Origin: Gordonia soli NBRC 108243
GTDB taxonomy: Bacteria > Actinomycetota > Actinomycetes > Mycobacteriales > Mycobacteriaceae
NCBI RefSeq assembly: GCF_000334455.1
Contig: NZ_BANX01000047.1
Span: forward strand, 1-33,692
Length of the DNA: 33,692 nt
Reading direction: 5' to 3'
In this document: one piece after another, positions 21,310-28,503 of the stretch
How the letters are laid out: each line of letters opens with the position of its first letter
How positions within the stretch are numbered: the first letter of the stretch is position 1
The notes under the pieces: model-generated
Databases searched by the model: none
The model's input: only the letters and a program-made list of their open reading frames with translations
What the model was told of the DNA's origin: nothing
Translations under genes and position numbers: made by a program

Positions 21310-22220
21310 TGGGTACCTACTGGGCGGACGTCTCACAGTTTCAGCGGACGGTCGACGACGACTATCCGCATCGGGTGTTCTCGTTCCGCACCAACACCGG
21401 CAGCGTGAAGGACACCCGCGCCGACGCCAACCTCACCTGGGCGTTGCAGGCACTCGCCGACGGCGACCTCGACATCGTGATCCCGTACTACTTCTTCCGG
21501 CCCGGGGCGGCGAACTGCGACCTGTGGCGGCAGGTCGTCACCCGCAACGGTCGAATCGACCCGCGCATCGTGTGCATGGTCGACGTCGAGTCGGGGCAGG
21601 GCTCGTCACAGGGGGCCATCCCCACCCGCGACCACTCCGTGGAGATCAACGACGAGATCGCCCGGGTGCGTGGCTGGCTCGGCGGCTCCCGGGTGATCGG
21701 CTACTACAACCCGAAGGCCGATCCGGTGCTGTGGCAGTCCCGCGGCGACGTGCCGCTGGTGGTGCCGCACTACAACGGCCAACCTGGCCAGTCCTACGCG
21801 TACCCGAATCGGTTCGCGCACCAGTACTCCGATCGCGTGCAGTGCGCGCCGTTCGGACCTTGCGACGCCAACTACACGGCGTTGTCCATCGACCAACTCA
21901 AGACCCTGTTCGGAATCGGAGGCACCCCCATGGCAACGACAGACGTCGACCGCATCAACGAGTTCACCCGCGCCTTCAACGGCCCCATCGGCTCCGACGT
22001 CAAAGACATCCGGCAGCAGCTCGTCGGCGCCCGCGACCTCGTCTACAAGACCGTCGACGGCAAGAAGGTCGTCGACCTGGACAAGTCGTTCCCCGGCTGG
22101 TCTCAGCTCGGCGGACGTACCGCCGTGGACGCACTCGCCGCCATCGGAGCGGCGCTCGGCATCCCCGGCTTCTACGACCCCAAGGGCGTCGTGAAGAACC
22201 CCACAACGGAAGGCAAGTGA
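21309..22220 (+). CDS. Endolysin, GH25 muramidase with C-terminal module, 303 aa
   Basis: ATG 21309 overlaps the previous stop. Residues 1-205 are a GH25 muramidase: aspartate 7 in YWADVSQFQ, aspartate 92 and glutamate 94 in CMVDVES, and a strand VIGYYNP typical of the barrel. It should cleave N-acetylmuramic-N-acetylglucosamine bonds. Residues 208-303 start MATTDVDRINEFTRAFNG. They share their core (NGPIGSDVKDIRQQLVG and GWSQLGGRTAVDALAA) with the C-terminus of the M15 endolysin. A good ribosome binding site and ATG at 21930 fall exactly at the linker between the two halves. No signal peptide is seen. Confidence 0.88.
   Translation: MGTYWADVSQFQRTVDDDYPHRVFSFRTNTGSVKDTRADANLTWALQALADGDLDIVIPYYFFRPGAANCDLWRQVVTRNGRIDPRIVCMVDVESGQGSSQGAIPTRDHSVEINDEIARVRGWLGGSRVIGYYNPKADPVLWQSRGDVPLVVPHYNGQPGQSYAYPNRFAHQYSDRVQCAPFGPCDANYTALSIDQLKTLFGIGGTPMATTDVDRINEFTRAFNGPIGSDVKDIRQQLVGARDLVYKTVDGKKVVDLDKSFPGWSQLGGRTAVDALAAIGAALGIPGFYDPKGVVKNPTTEGK
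21930..22220 (+). CDS. Possible internal product of the muramidase gene: lone wall-binding module, 96 aa
   Basis: GGAGG (21918-21922) precedes ATG 21930 by seven bases, in frame with the muramidase, in a glycine-rich linker. The product would be the C-terminal module alone. Some phage endolysins of Gram-positive hosts are known to make such an extra binding-domain protein from an internal start, which then joins the full-length enzyme. Here the signal is the ribosome binding site, the start codon and the domain boundary coinciding. Its use is not shown. Confidence 0.5.
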   Translation: MATTDVDRINEFTRAFNGPIGSDVKDIRQQLVGARDLVYKTVDGKKVVDLDKSFPGWSQLGGRTAVDALAAIGAALGIPGFYDPKGVVKNPTTEGK

Positions 22221-22221
22221 C

Positions 22222-22515
22222 ATGACCGTCCCGACCCCCGACACCGAACTCGTCGACCACCTCCGCACCGAACTCGAGTCGCAGCCATGGTATGCGCGGT
22301 TCTCCAACACCGTCACCTCCGCCGTAGGTGCGGCAGGTCTGATCGTGTGGCTGTTGGTGTCCAACGGTGTCGACATTCCCGGTCAGGTCGAGACCGGCAT
22401 CGGATCGGTCATCGCCGTCCTCACGGTGCTGGGTGTGCTGAAGACGAAGAACGGCATCACCCCGTCGACTGTCGCCCAGGTCGAGCAGTACGTCGGCCAG
22501 CATCGACGCGACTGA
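22222..22515 (+). CDS. Putative holin, 97 aa, two membrane segments
   Basis: ATG 22222 follows the muramidase stop by one base. Two hydrophobic segments are clear: VTSAVGAAGLIVWLLVSNGV (about 33-52) and TGIGSVIAVLTVLGVLK (about 59-75). The N-terminus is short and charged, and the C-terminus is hydrophilic and ends in basic residues. That is the class II holin layout, with both ends inside. Holins make the membrane pore that releases the signal-less endolysins. Location right after two lysin genes supports the call. Confidence 0.7.
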   Translation: MTVPTPDTELVDHLRTELESQPWYARFSNTVTSAVGAAGLIVWLLVSNGVDIPGQVETGIGSVIAVLTVLGVLKTKNGITPSTVAQVEQYVGQHRRD

Positions 22516-22979
22516 TGTCCCTCCGGGAAGCGCTGCGCAACCGAACTCGGCAGGCGTGGACATGGTGGTGGACGACCGTCGACACCGGCGGAGTGCTGTG
22601 TCAGACAGCGCTCTACCCATTCCTGTGGCTGTCCGGGGTCTACATGACATTCACCGACGCCCCCACCACAGTTCGGGGCGAGTTGGGTGGCGGCGCCCAC
22701 TGGGTGTGGATCGGGCTACTCACCCTGTGCCCGATCACCTGTCTGGCAGGACAACTCCTGCACGACCAGTACACCGGACGACAACTGCAACTGTGGTCAA
22801 ACATCGGCATCACATGTGCGCTCGGCGCGTACGTGTCCGCAGTGGTACAGGCATCGTGGCTCGGCCGCGGTCTCTTCGCTGTTTACATGGCGGCCGGGTT
22901 CACCATATTGGCTGCGGTGATCTCCATTCGAGACGTGCGGAAGCTGCGGGCCATTCGGGCTCACGCGAAGGAGTCATGA
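22515..22979 (+). CDS. Polytopic membrane protein of the lysis cassette, 154 aa
   Basis: ATG 22515 overlaps the holin stop. Four hydrophobic segments can be read: ALYPFLWLSGVYMTF, WVWIGLLTLCPITCLAG, IGITCALGAYVSAVVQA and GLFAVYMAAGFTILAAVIS. The N-terminal 20 residues are basic and tryptophan-rich (QAWTWWWTT), and the C-terminus is basic. Such four-segment proteins often sit next to holins in actinobacteriophages and are annotated as membrane proteins or second holins. No other family is recognised. Its stop overlaps the start of the next membrane gene. Confidence 0.6.
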   Translation: MSLREALRNRTRQAWTWWWTTVDTGGVLCQTALYPFLWLSGVYMTFTDAPTTVRGELGGGAHWVWIGLLTLCPITCLAGQLLHDQYTGRQLQLWSNIGITCALGAYVSAVVQASWLGRGLFAVYMAAGFTILAAVISIRDVRKLRAIRAHAKES

Positions 22980-23347
22980 TGGGCGTCTCGCTGGCAACGA
23001 TCCTCGTCGGTGGTGGTGGTATCGCCGCTGTTGCCGGGATCATCGGCGCAATCATCCAGGGTTTGTTCGGCCGCACAAAGAGCAAGGCCGAGTCGGCGGC
23101 GCAGTTGGCGCAGGCCGATAAGACCAAAGCCGAGTCGGCGCAGATCATTTCCGAGACGGCAGCAGCGGTGTCGGCGCAGTTCCGGCAGGACAACGAGGAA
23201 CTGCGCAACGAACTCCGGGCGGTGAAGGATGCGATCAACACGCTCGTCGACAAGGTTGATGAGGTGATCCCGCTGCTCGAGGAGGACCATCCGGAGAAGG
23301 CCCACAATCTTCGGGACGCCAACCGTGGTGTTCGGCGGGTCATCTGA
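22976..23347 (+). CDS. Membrane-anchored coiled-coil protein (DUF2746-like), 123 aa
   Basis: ATG 22976 or 22979 (both in frame) start this gene. GAAGGAG sits three bases from the first and six from the second, so 22979 is equally likely. One membrane segment (TILVGGGGIAAVAGIIGAII, about 8-27) is followed by a long charged coiled coil (KAESAAQLAQADKTKAESAQ, then FRQDNEELRNELRAVKDAIN). This is the layout of DUF2746 proteins found between holin and lysin B. They could span the periplasm-like space or regulate the holin. Ends with TGA overlapping lysin B. Confidence 0.6.
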   Translation: MMGVSLATILVGGGGIAAVAGIIGAIIQGLFGRTKSKAESAAQLAQADKTKAESAQIISETAAAVSAQFRQDNEELRNELRAVKDAINTLVDKVDEVIPLLEEDHPEKAHNLRDANRGVRRVI

Positions 23348-23973
23348 TGCGCCGCTACAAGGTTCGTGGTGCTGGTGAACCGGTGAGTGGTGGGATGTTG
23401 GGTGCTTTGCCGGGGGAGATGCTGCCCAACATCAGTGAGATTCGCCCGATGGGGACCCGTACCTATGCGGAGTCGATCACCGACATCCGCAAACGCCTCG
23501 GTGTAATCGACGCTCGCGGTGAGGACTACATCCTCATCGGGTACTCGCTCGGTGCTGCTGGCGTGGGGGATTTCCTCGAGTACGACCGGCCCCGCCACTG
23601 CCGCGGCATCATTCTGATTGCCGATCCGAAGCGGCATCGTGCGCAGTGCTCCAACCCCGGCGTTCCCGCCAACCGGTGGGGTGTGGCGGGGGAACGGAAG
23701 ATCACCCGCGTGCCGTGGTGGTCCTACTCGATCCCTGACGATCCGATCTCGGCGTTGCCGGGGGATAACGGGAATCGTGTGACGGCGTCGAAGGTGACAG
23801 GTCTTCCGCAGCCGACACCAGCACGCTGGTGGGACGCCGGCTACACCCTGGACTGGTTGTGGCGCTACACGGTTGGTGGACGTCACACCGCCTACGGTCG
23901 GGAGCGGGTAGCCGGGTCGACCATCACCTACCTGCAGGCGGCGACGCGGGCTGCAGTGGAGGCTGCGCGATGA
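23347..23973 (+). CDS. Lysin B-like esterase (alpha/beta hydrolase), 208 aa
   Basis: The start ATG 23347 overlaps the previous TGA. The catalytic triad is readable: serine 67 in the elbow LIGYSLGAA, aspartate 131 or 132 in SYSIPDDPIS, and histidine 180 in GRHTAYG. Cutinase-type enzymes of this kind, lysin B, cut the ester bond between mycolic acids and arabinogalactan and remove the outer mycolate layer after the endolysins have acted. The protein is somewhat shorter than well-known lysin B proteins because the N-terminal wall-binding part is absent. The presence of this gene is the best host indicator in the window. Confidence 0.82.
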   Translation: MRRYKVRGAGEPVSGGMLGALPGEMLPNISEIRPMGTRTYAESITDIRKRLGVIDARGEDYILIGYSLGAAGVGDFLEYDRPRHCRGIILIADPKRHRAQCSNPGVPANRWGVAGERKITRVPWWSYSIPDDPISALPGDNGNRVTASKVTGLPQPTPARWWDAGYTLDWLWRYTVGGRHTAYGRERVAGSTITYLQAATRAAVEAAR

Positions 23974-24332
23974 CCGAAGAGAAGCCGAAGGCATATGCGC
24001 TCGACGACCCGACCGTGGTCCGGCTCGGTGCGTTCCTGCGCAACACCCCGCTGACCAACGGCCAGTTCGCGCCCATCCCGGATCCGCTCAGCGAGTACGT
24101 CGCGCAGGCAGTCGTGAACTACACCCAAGGCCTCGTCTGGTCGGGCGAGACCGAGCAGTACATCGCGCTCGGCGATTGGGAATCGACCCCCGACATGGGC
24201 GACGTCCAGGTCGAGAACATCTCGGGTGAGGTGACGCGAATCGTGCACCGCACCACCGGCATATCCGCGCTCGGCGAAACACCAGACGAGGCGTGGAAGC
24301 TACTGAGGGAGAAGGTGAAGGCCAATGGCTGA
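23970..24332 (+). CDS. Hypothetical protein between lysis and fibre genes, 120 aa
   Basis: ATG 23970 overlaps the lysin B stop. The protein has an N-terminal acidic stretch (MTEEKPKAYALDDP), a helix (SEYVAQAVVNYTQGLVW), then strands and a final helix (TPDEAWKLLREKVKANG). No motif is recognised. It overlaps the start of the first fibre gene by eight bases, so it may be a small tail or fibre accessory, or a lysis protein; neither can be supported further. Confidence 0.5.
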   Translation: MTEEKPKAYALDDPTVVRLGAFLRNTPLTNGQFAPIPDPLSEYVAQAVVNYTQGLVWSGETEQYIALGDWESTPDMGDVQVENISGEVTRIVHRTTGISALGETPDEAWKLLREKVKANG

Positions 24333-25389
24333 CGATCCGATCGAACGGCTCGCCGTCGAGCTGGAGATCTACGGTATCCCGCAGCCGGCGGGATCACCCC
24401 CGATGACCGACTCCTACCTCCACATCCGACGACGCCAGGACGGGGCAGCCGAGCGGGCGGTGATGGGCTTGCCAGCATACGAGGGCAAGCAGGGACCTCC
24501 CGGCCCCCCTGGAGCGATCCACCAGGGTGAGCGGACAACCGCAGAGCTCACCGCGCTCGCGTCGGTGCTGACCACCGACATGACCAACTGGGCCTACCGG
24601 AACACCAACACCAACGACCAGTACGTGTGGACCGGCGAGACGTTCGTGATCTATCACGGCGTGTACGGCACCCCGGGGCCGACGGGCCCGGCGCCGACGT
24701 TGAACGCGGGATCGCTGACGATCGACGGCGAGGAGATCGACGACCCCGCGTTCGGCGTGCGAGTCACCGGTGGCTCTGGCAGCTATGCCGTCGGGGTTGA
24801 TCTGCCGGAGATGCCCAAGGGTGACAAAGGCGATCCCGGAGCGTCAGGCCCGTTCTTCACCTCGGTCGACGTCGACCAGACGAAGACGAAGAACGACGGC
24901 GACGTGTTCATCTACAACGCGACCGTCGGGAAGCTTCAGCCCTCCCCCGGCGGCTACTGGATCGAGGAGTACGTCATCCCACCGTCGCAGTTCCCGACGG
25001 TGTCGAAACTCGCCAGCGACGTGCGGCACACCATGTTCACCGTCGTGATCCCCGCGAAGACGTTCGCCTACCGGTTCGACTTCACCGGCGGCGTCGACGT
25101 GTCCTCATCGACCGGCACGCAGATCGACATGGAGATCCGGAAGGACAATGCCACCACCGGCGCGATCGTCGGCTACGGCAAGGGCCAAGACGGGGAGGGT
25201 TACCGGGAGGTCGCGTTCCGCGCCCACTCCGACGTCGCGATCAACCCCGACACCCGCGCAGGCGTCATCGAATCTGGCACCGAGGTGACGCTGTACGCAT
25301 CTGCGGTGAAGAAGGCGGGGAGCTTCTCGGGCTGGAACATTCGCAACACGAACGCCCAGCTTCGGGTACGGCTGCTGCGGGTGCGTTGA
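24325..25389 (+). CDS. Minor tail protein with collagen-like segments, 354 aa
   Basis: ATG 24325 lies in the last codons of the previous gene. Three short collagen-like stretches are seen: GKQGPPGPPGAIHQG, YGTPGPTGPAPT and KGDKGDPGASGP. Between and after them are beta-rich segments, including VTGGSGSYAVGVDLPEMP and a C-terminal jelly-roll-like domain (TVVIPAKTFAYRFDF, then RDNATTGAIVGYGKG). Such GPP runs form trimeric rods in phage fibres. The last domain could contact the cell surface. The gene starts a five-gene fibre block. No chaperone is evident. Confidence 0.75.
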   Translation: MADDPIERLAVELEIYGIPQPAGSPPMTDSYLHIRRRQDGAAERAVMGLPAYEGKQGPPGPPGAIHQGERTTAELTALASVLTTDMTNWAYRNTNTNDQYVWTGETFVIYHGVYGTPGPTGPAPTLNAGSLTIDGEEIDDPAFGVRVTGGSGSYAVGVDLPEMPKGDKGDPGASGPFFTSVDVDQTKTKNDGDVFIYNATVGKLQPSPGGYWIEEYVIPPSQFPTVSKLASDVRHTMFTVVIPAKTFAYRFDFTGGVDVSSSTGTQIDMEIRKDNATTGAIVGYGKGQDGEGYREVAFRAHSDVAINPDTRAGVIESGTEVTLYASAVKKAGSFSGWNIRNTNAQLRVRLLRVR

Positions 25390-27746
25390 TGGCCGAGAAC
25401 CCGAACCGCGATCGGTGGTTCGACGGCGGGTCTGATGCACCCACCCCAGGCTTGGGTAACGATGGGGTGATCGCGACGCCCGGCACGATTCCCGGGTTCG
25501 CGTTCCCCCCACCGCAGAACATCGACGACCGGTCGATCCAGGACCAGGCCGACGCGATCGGCGGGCAAGTCGTCACCCAGCCTGATGTCGAACCGCTGCG
25601 CAACGAGGACGACGGCAGCATCGTCAGCTGGGTGCGCGACGTCCTCGGCCGCGACACCGCGGTCGCAGCCCGCGTCACCGCGCTCGAGGGACGCATCGCG
25701 ATCGGCGCCGAGTTCTTCGACAACTTCAACCGCGGCGACAACTCGAGCTCTCTCGGGAACGGGTGGGTGCAGGGCGGCACCGGGCAGGCCCTGGGCATCG
25801 ACGACCAAGCCGCGCAACTCGACCGCGGGTCACTCCTGCCATCCGAGGGCCGCCGGTGGGCGAAGAGCCCGACCGACTCCTCAGCAGACGATGTCACCGT
25901 CAGCGCCGTCATCCACCCGCGCGGGACGCCGAAAGCGCCGTGCACCAGCCTGTTCCTACGCTGCAACCCGGACTTCACGCAAGGCGTCTACGTCAATCTG
26001 TTCGGCGGCAAGTGCTACATGGGCCGCTTCACCCGATCGGGCAACAGCTGGACGTTCACCGACTTCCCCGGCGACGGCGGCCGAAACCTGTCGAAGTCGT
26101 ACAGCAACAGCGCGACAGTCGAGTTCAAAGCCGAGGGCAACCGATACCAGCTGGTGATCGACTCGAAGGTCCTCATCGACTACACCGACACGGCGAACAC
26201 GGTGCCGACCGGTGCCGGGTTCCGATCCAACGGGTTCGCCTGCCAGACATGGACAGCGCTCGCTGCAGTCCCGCAATTCTCGGGCGGTCTGGCGTCGTAC
26301 GCGGTGCGTTCCCAGGTGTCACTCACGTCGGTGTCGCAGCAGGCGTCAGTAGCCGCCACCGCCGCGGCGACCGAGGCCGTCGCGCCGGTCGCCGCGGCCG
26401 CGCAGGAAGCCAGCCAGACCGCGGCCGCGATCGGCACACAGGTCGAGTACGTACAGCAGGCGATCGCGGTGCAGTCGGGCATGGGCGTGTGGGAGACCGG
26501 TCCGGACCGCACCGGCACCGTGTCGTTCCCGTTCGTCATGCTGGCGCCGTACCTGCACTCACACACCGGCACCATCGCCGACGCCAACCTCGGGAGCCAC
26601 AATCACGGCAACACCGGCTTGACCGACGGGCACCGGCACTCGACGTCGAACGAGGCACTCGGATCGCACTCGCACGGCCTCACGATCGACCAGGGCACCG
26701 TCCCGACCGTCGCCTGCACCGCGAGCTACGCACCGTGGGCACTCGTCATCTTCAAGACCCAGGCCGAACGCAAGGTGTTCACCTACCTCGCGTGGAAGAC
26801 CGGCACCGTGTCGACGTTCTACCTCGACCTGTATCGCCAGAACGCCGACGGCTCATCGACATTCACCGGCTACACCTCCCCCAATCTGGCCGGAGACCTC
26901 AGCGCTGTCCTCACCTGGCAGCAGCACCTCATGACGGACGTGATCAATGCCGACGTCGGCGACGTCTACGAGGTGCAGTTCCGGATGACCGGATCGGGCA
27001 CCGTGTTCCTCGCCGGCATCAACTGGCCGTACCCGAATCCGATCCCCGGGTTGCGCCCGTACACCGGTGGCGCTGGCCGTAACCCGTCGACCGCGACGCC
27101 CGCGTCCATCGCGACCGCGACCCGGGACTCGATGTACACCGGGCCGACACCGTTCTTGTCCCTCGGGATCGACATCGGACAGGTCAACCTGCCGCGCACC
27201 TTCTACGACAACTTCAACACCAACTCGTGGAACAACTGGGTGCGCTCGACCAGCGCCGGACAGCTGTCGATCAGCAACGGGCGCGTCACGTATGGCGGAT
27301 CGTCCGACGGCTACCAGGCGGGCTGCTACGCCTACCAGACGTCCACCGACCAGCAGTCGGTGCAGATCGACATCGTCGAGACCAAGCAGCTTGGCGGCGG
27401 CCTGTTCCTGTGTGGGTCAAGCACTCCCGCCTGGAACAACGGGGCATCGCTGTCGGTGTACGACGAAGCCGCGAAGTTGTACGCCAACGGCACCGAAGTC
27501 GCCTCGTACACCGGTTCGGTCGGCGCGGGCACCTACATCCTGCGATACAACCCGACCACCAACACCTTCGAGGTGCTGCGCCTGAACAGCGACGGCACCA
27601 CGTGGGCCGTCCTGATCTCGTGGGTCGACGCCGGCAACGTGATCCAACACGGACGCGGACGCCGATTCGGTGGCATCTGGATTCGCCGCCAGCTGTTCAC
27701 CAACAGCTCGGCTCTGGACAACTTCTATCTCTCCGACTGGGCGTGA
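25389..27746 (+). CDS. Minor tail/fibre protein with two similar beta-domains and HxH motifs, 785 aa
   Basis: ATG 25389 overlaps the previous TGA; a TTG three bases earlier is an alternative. Two similar domains frame the protein: one near residues 115-300 (FFDNFNRGDNSSSLGNGW), and one near 605-785 (FYDNFNTNSWNNWVRS). Both look like concanavalin/LamG-type sandwiches, which often bind sugars. Residues about 389-434 hold four HxH motifs: HSH, HNH, HRH and HSH. The middle contains a short alanine-rich helical stretch (AATAAATEAVAPVAAAAQEA). The layout suggests a trimeric fibre with a metal-bound stem and carbohydrate-binding ends. Its role in host recognition is inferred. Confidence 0.75.
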   Translation: MAENPNRDRWFDGGSDAPTPGLGNDGVIATPGTIPGFAFPPPQNIDDRSIQDQADAIGGQVVTQPDVEPLRNEDDGSIVSWVRDVLGRDTAVAARVTALEGRIAIGAEFFDNFNRGDNSSSLGNGWVQGGTGQALGIDDQAAQLDRGSLLPSEGRRWAKSPTDSSADDVTVSAVIHPRGTPKAPCTSLFLRCNPDFTQGVYVNLFGGKCYMGRFTRSGNSWTFTDFPGDGGRNLSKSYSNSATVEFKAEGNRYQLVIDSKVLIDYTDTANTVPTGAGFRSNGFACQTWTALAAVPQFSGGLASYAVRSQVSLTSVSQQASVAATAAATEAVAPVAAAAQEASQTAAAIGTQVEYVQQAIAVQSGMGVWETGPDRTGTVSFPFVMLAPYLHSHTGTIADANLGSHNHGNTGLTDGHRHSTSNEALGSHSHGLTIDQGTVPTVACTASYAPWALVIFKTQAERKVFTYLAWKTGTVSTFYLDLYRQNADGSSTFTGYTSPNLAGDLSAVLTWQQHLMTDVINADVGDVYEVQFRMTGSGTVFLAGINWPYPNPIPGLRPYTGGAGRNPSTATPASIATATRDSMYTGPTPFLSLGIDIGQVNLPRTFYDNFNTNSWNNWVRSTSAGQLSISNGRVTYGGSSDGYQAGCYAYQTSTDQQSVQIDIVETKQLGGGLFLCGSSTPAWNNGASLSVYDEAAKLYANGTEVASYTGSVGAGTYILRYNPTTNTFEVLRLNSDGTTWAVLISWVDAGNVIQHGRGRRFGGIWIRRQLFTNSSALDNFYLSDWA

Positions 27747-27771
27747 CCTGGATGAACGAACAGGAGCCATG

Positions 27772-28503
27772 ATGGCCGACGACATCACCTACCAGCACAT
27801 CACCGGCGAGTGGGCGCACGTCGTCGACGACGGCATCACCGACCCAGACGCCGAACCCGACGAGGTGCGCCCGACCGGCAAGGTTCTCTTCACCCCACTC
27901 CTCGGGTCGAACGGGTTCCTCCCGTCGGGCGAGCCTACGAAGTCCGTCACCGTCGCCCCAGTCACCGCGCTCATCGCGGACGGCGTCCTCACCGACATCC
28001 AAGGCCGAGACGGCATTTGGCTCGTCGCCACGATCGGCGGCTACCCGATCCACTGGACCGCGACACCGACCCTCACATGGCAGAACACGAAACTCGCGAG
28101 CAAGCCCATCACGTTCGCCCCACCCCCGGACGGCGAAACAGAGGTCCACCTCAACGATCTGGTCGACGTCACCCCACCCAGCGGCAACGACAACGGCCGC
28201 CCGACACCTCTCGGCACCCTGAACCTGCCGGCGGTCGGCGACTACACGTACACCTTCCGCAGCACCCACGGCGACCTCGGTGACGGCGCCCAGCTGTACT
28301 ACCTCATCGGCAGCGCCCCCAGCCCGTCACGGCGGTGGGACTTCGTCATCGTCGACGGCGTCGCAACGATCGTTGTTCCCGTCGCTGACCACAGCCCCGT
28401 CCCGCCCGGCAGCCAGTTCTGGCTGATCCACAAGGCCGGCCCCAGCGCGCCCGCCACCGAGCTACTCACCGGACCCGTCCGGAAGGGAGCGACACCCGCA
28501 TGA
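27772..28503 (+). CDS. Minor tail protein, 243 aa
   Basis: ATG 27772 is preferred over ATG 27769 because CAGGAGCC is better spaced for it. A six-codon frame, MNEQEP (27752-27772), ends in a TGATG overlap with this start, so translation may be coupled through it. The sequence is beta-rich: GKVLFTPLLGSNGFLPSG, VTALIADGVLTDIQGRDG, then LPAVGDYTYTFRSTHGDLG. These two halves look like small baseplate-upper-protein-type or fibronectin-like domains. No motif gives a specific function. Lies in the fibre block and overlaps the next gene by four bases. Confidence 0.6.
   Translation: MADDITYQHITGEWAHVVDDGITDPDAEPDEVRPTGKVLFTPLLGSNGFLPSGEPTKSVTVAPVTALIADGVLTDIQGRDGIWLVATIGGYPIHWTATPTLTWQNTKLASKPITFAPPPDGETEVHLNDLVDVTPPSGNDNGRPTPLGTLNLPAVGDYTYTFRSTHGDLGDGAQLYYLIGSAPSPSRRWDFVIVDGVATIVVPVADHSPVPPGSQFWLIHKAGPSAPATELLTGPVRKGATPA

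Noticed and set aside
27752..27772. Six-codon frame MNEQEP before the 27772 gene
   Set aside because: Too short to call as a gene; kept only as a possible coupling device because its stop overlaps the next ATG.
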